Part shown: piece by piece, positions 62,867 to 64,000 of the stretch
Numbering within the stretch: the first letter of the stretch is position 1
How the letters are laid out: the number at the start of each line of letters is the position of its first letter
Assembly: GCF_002917105.1 (NCBI RefSeq)
Contig: NZ_PQFZ01000002.1
Coordinates: 124,001 to 188,000, forward strand
Length of the DNA stretch: 64,000 bases
Source: Allobosea psychrotolerans
GTDB lineage: Bacteria; Pseudomonadota; Alphaproteobacteria; Rhizobiales; Beijerinckiaceae
Reading direction: 5' to 3'
Position numbers and translations under genes: made by a program
The notes under the pieces: generated by a model
Seen by the model: the letters and a program-made list of their open reading frames with translations, nothing else
Databases searched by the model: none
What the model was told of the DNA's origin: nothing

Positions 62867-63874
62867 ATGAGTTCATTGCGCGAATTGGCGCAGATGCTGG
62901 GTTTGTCGATCACGACCGTGTCTCGGGCGCTCGACGGCTATGGCGACGTCGCTGTCGCCACGCGCGAGCGCGTCCTCGCCGCCGCCGAGACGACCGGCTA
63001 CCGGCCCAATTCCGCGGCCAGGCGGCTGCGGCGCGGACTGACCGAGATCGTCACCATGGTGCTCCCGGCCGAGCCCGGCCATTTCAACGAACCGCTCTAT
63101 ATCGAGTTGCTGAGATCGACCGGCGAGCGGCTCGCCCAGCAGGGCTACGATCTGACGCTGATCGCCGCCCTGCCCGGCCCCGACGAACTCAAGACCTATC
63201 GCCGCCTCATCGAAGGCCGCCGCACCGACGCGATCATCGTCGTCCGCACCCGGCGCGAGGATGCGCGCCTGCGCTATCTCACCGATATCGGCTTCCCCTT
63301 CGTCGCGATGGGGCGCAGCGATTTCGCCGAGCCCTATGCCTATGTCGACGGTGACGGCGAAGCCGCCTTCCATGACGCTGCATTGCGCTTGACCGGTCTC
63401 GGCCATCGCAGGATCGGCCATCTCGCCGCGCCGTCGGCCTTCACCTTCGCGCATCTGCGCCGCAGCGGTTTCGCCCGCGCCATGCGCGACACAGGGCTTC
63501 CCGGCGAGATCATCGAGGACAGCGCGACCGAGGCCGGCGGCTATCGCGCCGCGGGCGTCATGCTGGCGCAGGCGCAGCCGCCGAGCGCCCTGCTCTGCGC
63601 CACCGACAGCATGGCGCTGGGCGCAATGCGCGCCGTGCGCGAGCGGGGTCTCGTGGCCGGGCGCGACATCGCGATCATCGGCCACGACAACATCCCGGCA
63701 GCCGCGTTCTCCGACCCGGCGCTCGCGACCATGGAATTGCCGATCGCCGCGACGGGCCGCCGCCTCGCCGAAATGGCGCTGGCGCGCATCGGCGGCGCCG
63801 ATCCGCGCGACATGACCGAGATCAACCCGGTCGAATTCATCCCACGCGCCTCCCTCGGGGAGGCGCGCGGCTGA
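62867..63874 (+). CDS. LacI family transcriptional regulator (second)
   Basis: A 335-residue LacI/GalR regulator. The HTH is SLRELAQMLGLSITTVSRALDGYGDVAVATRERVLAAAETTGYRPNSAARRLRRG, followed by the effector domain (ACATDSMALGAMRAVRERGLVAGRDIAIIGHDNIPAAAF is its signature end). The ATG at 62867 follows AGAGG; the 24 upstream residues of the longer frame are unsupported. It is divergent from the dehydratase and followed by a gene with a signal peptide, probably an ABC binding protein, so it likely controls a sugar-acid catabolic locus. Confidence 0.93.
   Translation: MSSLRELAQMLGLSITTVSRALDGYGDVAVATRERVLAAAETTGYRPNSAARRLRRGLTEIVTMVLPAEPGHFNEPLYIELLRSTGERLAQQGYDLTLIAALPGPDELKTYRRLIEGRRTDAIIVVRTRREDARLRYLTDIGFPFVAMGRSDFAEPYAYVDGDGEAAFHDAALRLTGLGHRRIGHLAAPSAFTFAHLRRSGFARAMRDTGLPGEIIEDSATEAGGYRAAGVMLAQAQPPSALLCATDSMALGAMRAVRERGLVAGRDIAIIGHDNIPAAAFSDPALATMELPIAATGRRLAEMALARIGGADPRDMTEINPVEFIPRASLGEARG
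63845..63867 (+). terminator. Strong hairpin at the end of the LacI gene
   Basis: CGCGCCTCCC (63845-63854) pairs perfectly with GGGAGGCGCG (63858-63867) around a 3-base loop. It lies inside the last codons, just before the stop at 63874. No T tract follows, so it may attenuate instead of terminating. Confidence 0.4.
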
Positions 63875-63951
63875 CCCATCACGGAAGGCGCGGGCCTCTC
63901 GCAGCCGCCGCTTCCGACGCCAATCAAAGCAAGCGAGCCAGGGAGGAAGCC

Positions 63952-64000
63952 ATGAAGACACTCAACCAGCTGGCGCTCGCCGCCATGACGGCAGGAGCCA
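63952..64000 (+). CDS. Secreted protein, 5' end only (probable ABC binding protein)
   Basis: From the ATG at 63952 the frame reads MKTLNQLALAAMTAGA and leaves the window. It has the lysine and hydrophobic core of a signal peptide, and GGGAGGAAGC lies directly upstream as a strong ribosome-binding site. Its position after a LacI regulator suggests a sugar-binding protein, but the mature part is not visible. Confidence 0.6.
   Translation, partial: MKTLNQLALAAMTAGA

Overview
The window is high-GC DNA with alphaproteobacterial gene content and gene order. The holB-metG-tatD-MBL block, the ECF sigma/ChrR module, an Irr-like iron box and the intergenic palindromes all suggest Hyphomicrobiales (Rhizobiales), possibly a Bosea-like soil or plant-associated bacterium. 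The genus is inferred from protein style only. No rRNA, tRNA, CRISPR array, prophage or intact insertion sequence was seen.

Layout. (1) 1-8149: the 5' end of a Na+/H+ antiporter, then a LacI repressor divergent from a carbohydrate ABC importer (binding protein, two permeases, ATPase) and a GH31 alpha-glycosidase. A perfect LacI palindrome lies between -35 and -10. (2) 8371-18055: an amino-acid or opine-type catabolic locus with a family 5 binding protein, an MmgE/PrpD protein, a LysR regulator, a four-gene flavoprotein/[2Fe-2S] dehydrogenase set and two Dpp-type permeases, but no ATPase. (3) 18047-30636: a complete aerobactin-type siderophore system. iucABCD is translationally coupled, with a divergent MFS exporter, an AraC regulator, a TonB receptor, a small unknown protein and an RhtX/FptX-like MFS importer. 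An Irr-box-like site lies in the iucA/MFS gap. (4) 30900-32165: a LysR relic whose 5' part is inverted, and an esterase. (5) 32300-40390: an ECF11 sigma factor/ChrR stress module with lipid-modifying genes (two CFA-synthase-type methyltransferases, DUF1295, DUF1365, DUF2177, a flavin amine oxidoreductase). Several genes share a TGAWCC-N18-TA promoter pattern. This ChrR lacks both zinc-ligand cysteines of its anti-sigma domain. (6) 40391-42043: a truncated VOC protein and a spermidine-synthase-like protein. (7) 42060-49200: a six-gene HyfBCEFGI-like membrane complex whose large subunit has Ser in place of the first two NiFe-ligand Cys, so it is an energy-converting-hydrogenase-related (Ehr-type) complex, not a hydrogenase. 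(8) 49336-51653: an XRE regulator and a CPA1 Na+/H+ antiporter. (9) 51654-54800: a decayed stretch with remnants of an IS3 transposase, homospermidine synthase and dienelactone hydrolase around two small intact genes (zinc ribbon, rnk). (10) 54918-60689: a TetR/isochorismatase pair with an operator-like palindrome, then the housekeeping block MBL hydrolase-tatD-metG-holB. (11) 60840-64000: an IlvD/Edd sugar-acid dehydratase divergent from a LacI regulator with a second operator palindrome, and the first codons of a secreted protein.

Most transcription units are compact, with 4-nt ATGA or GTGA overlaps. Dispersed palindromic intergenic repeats follow several genes.
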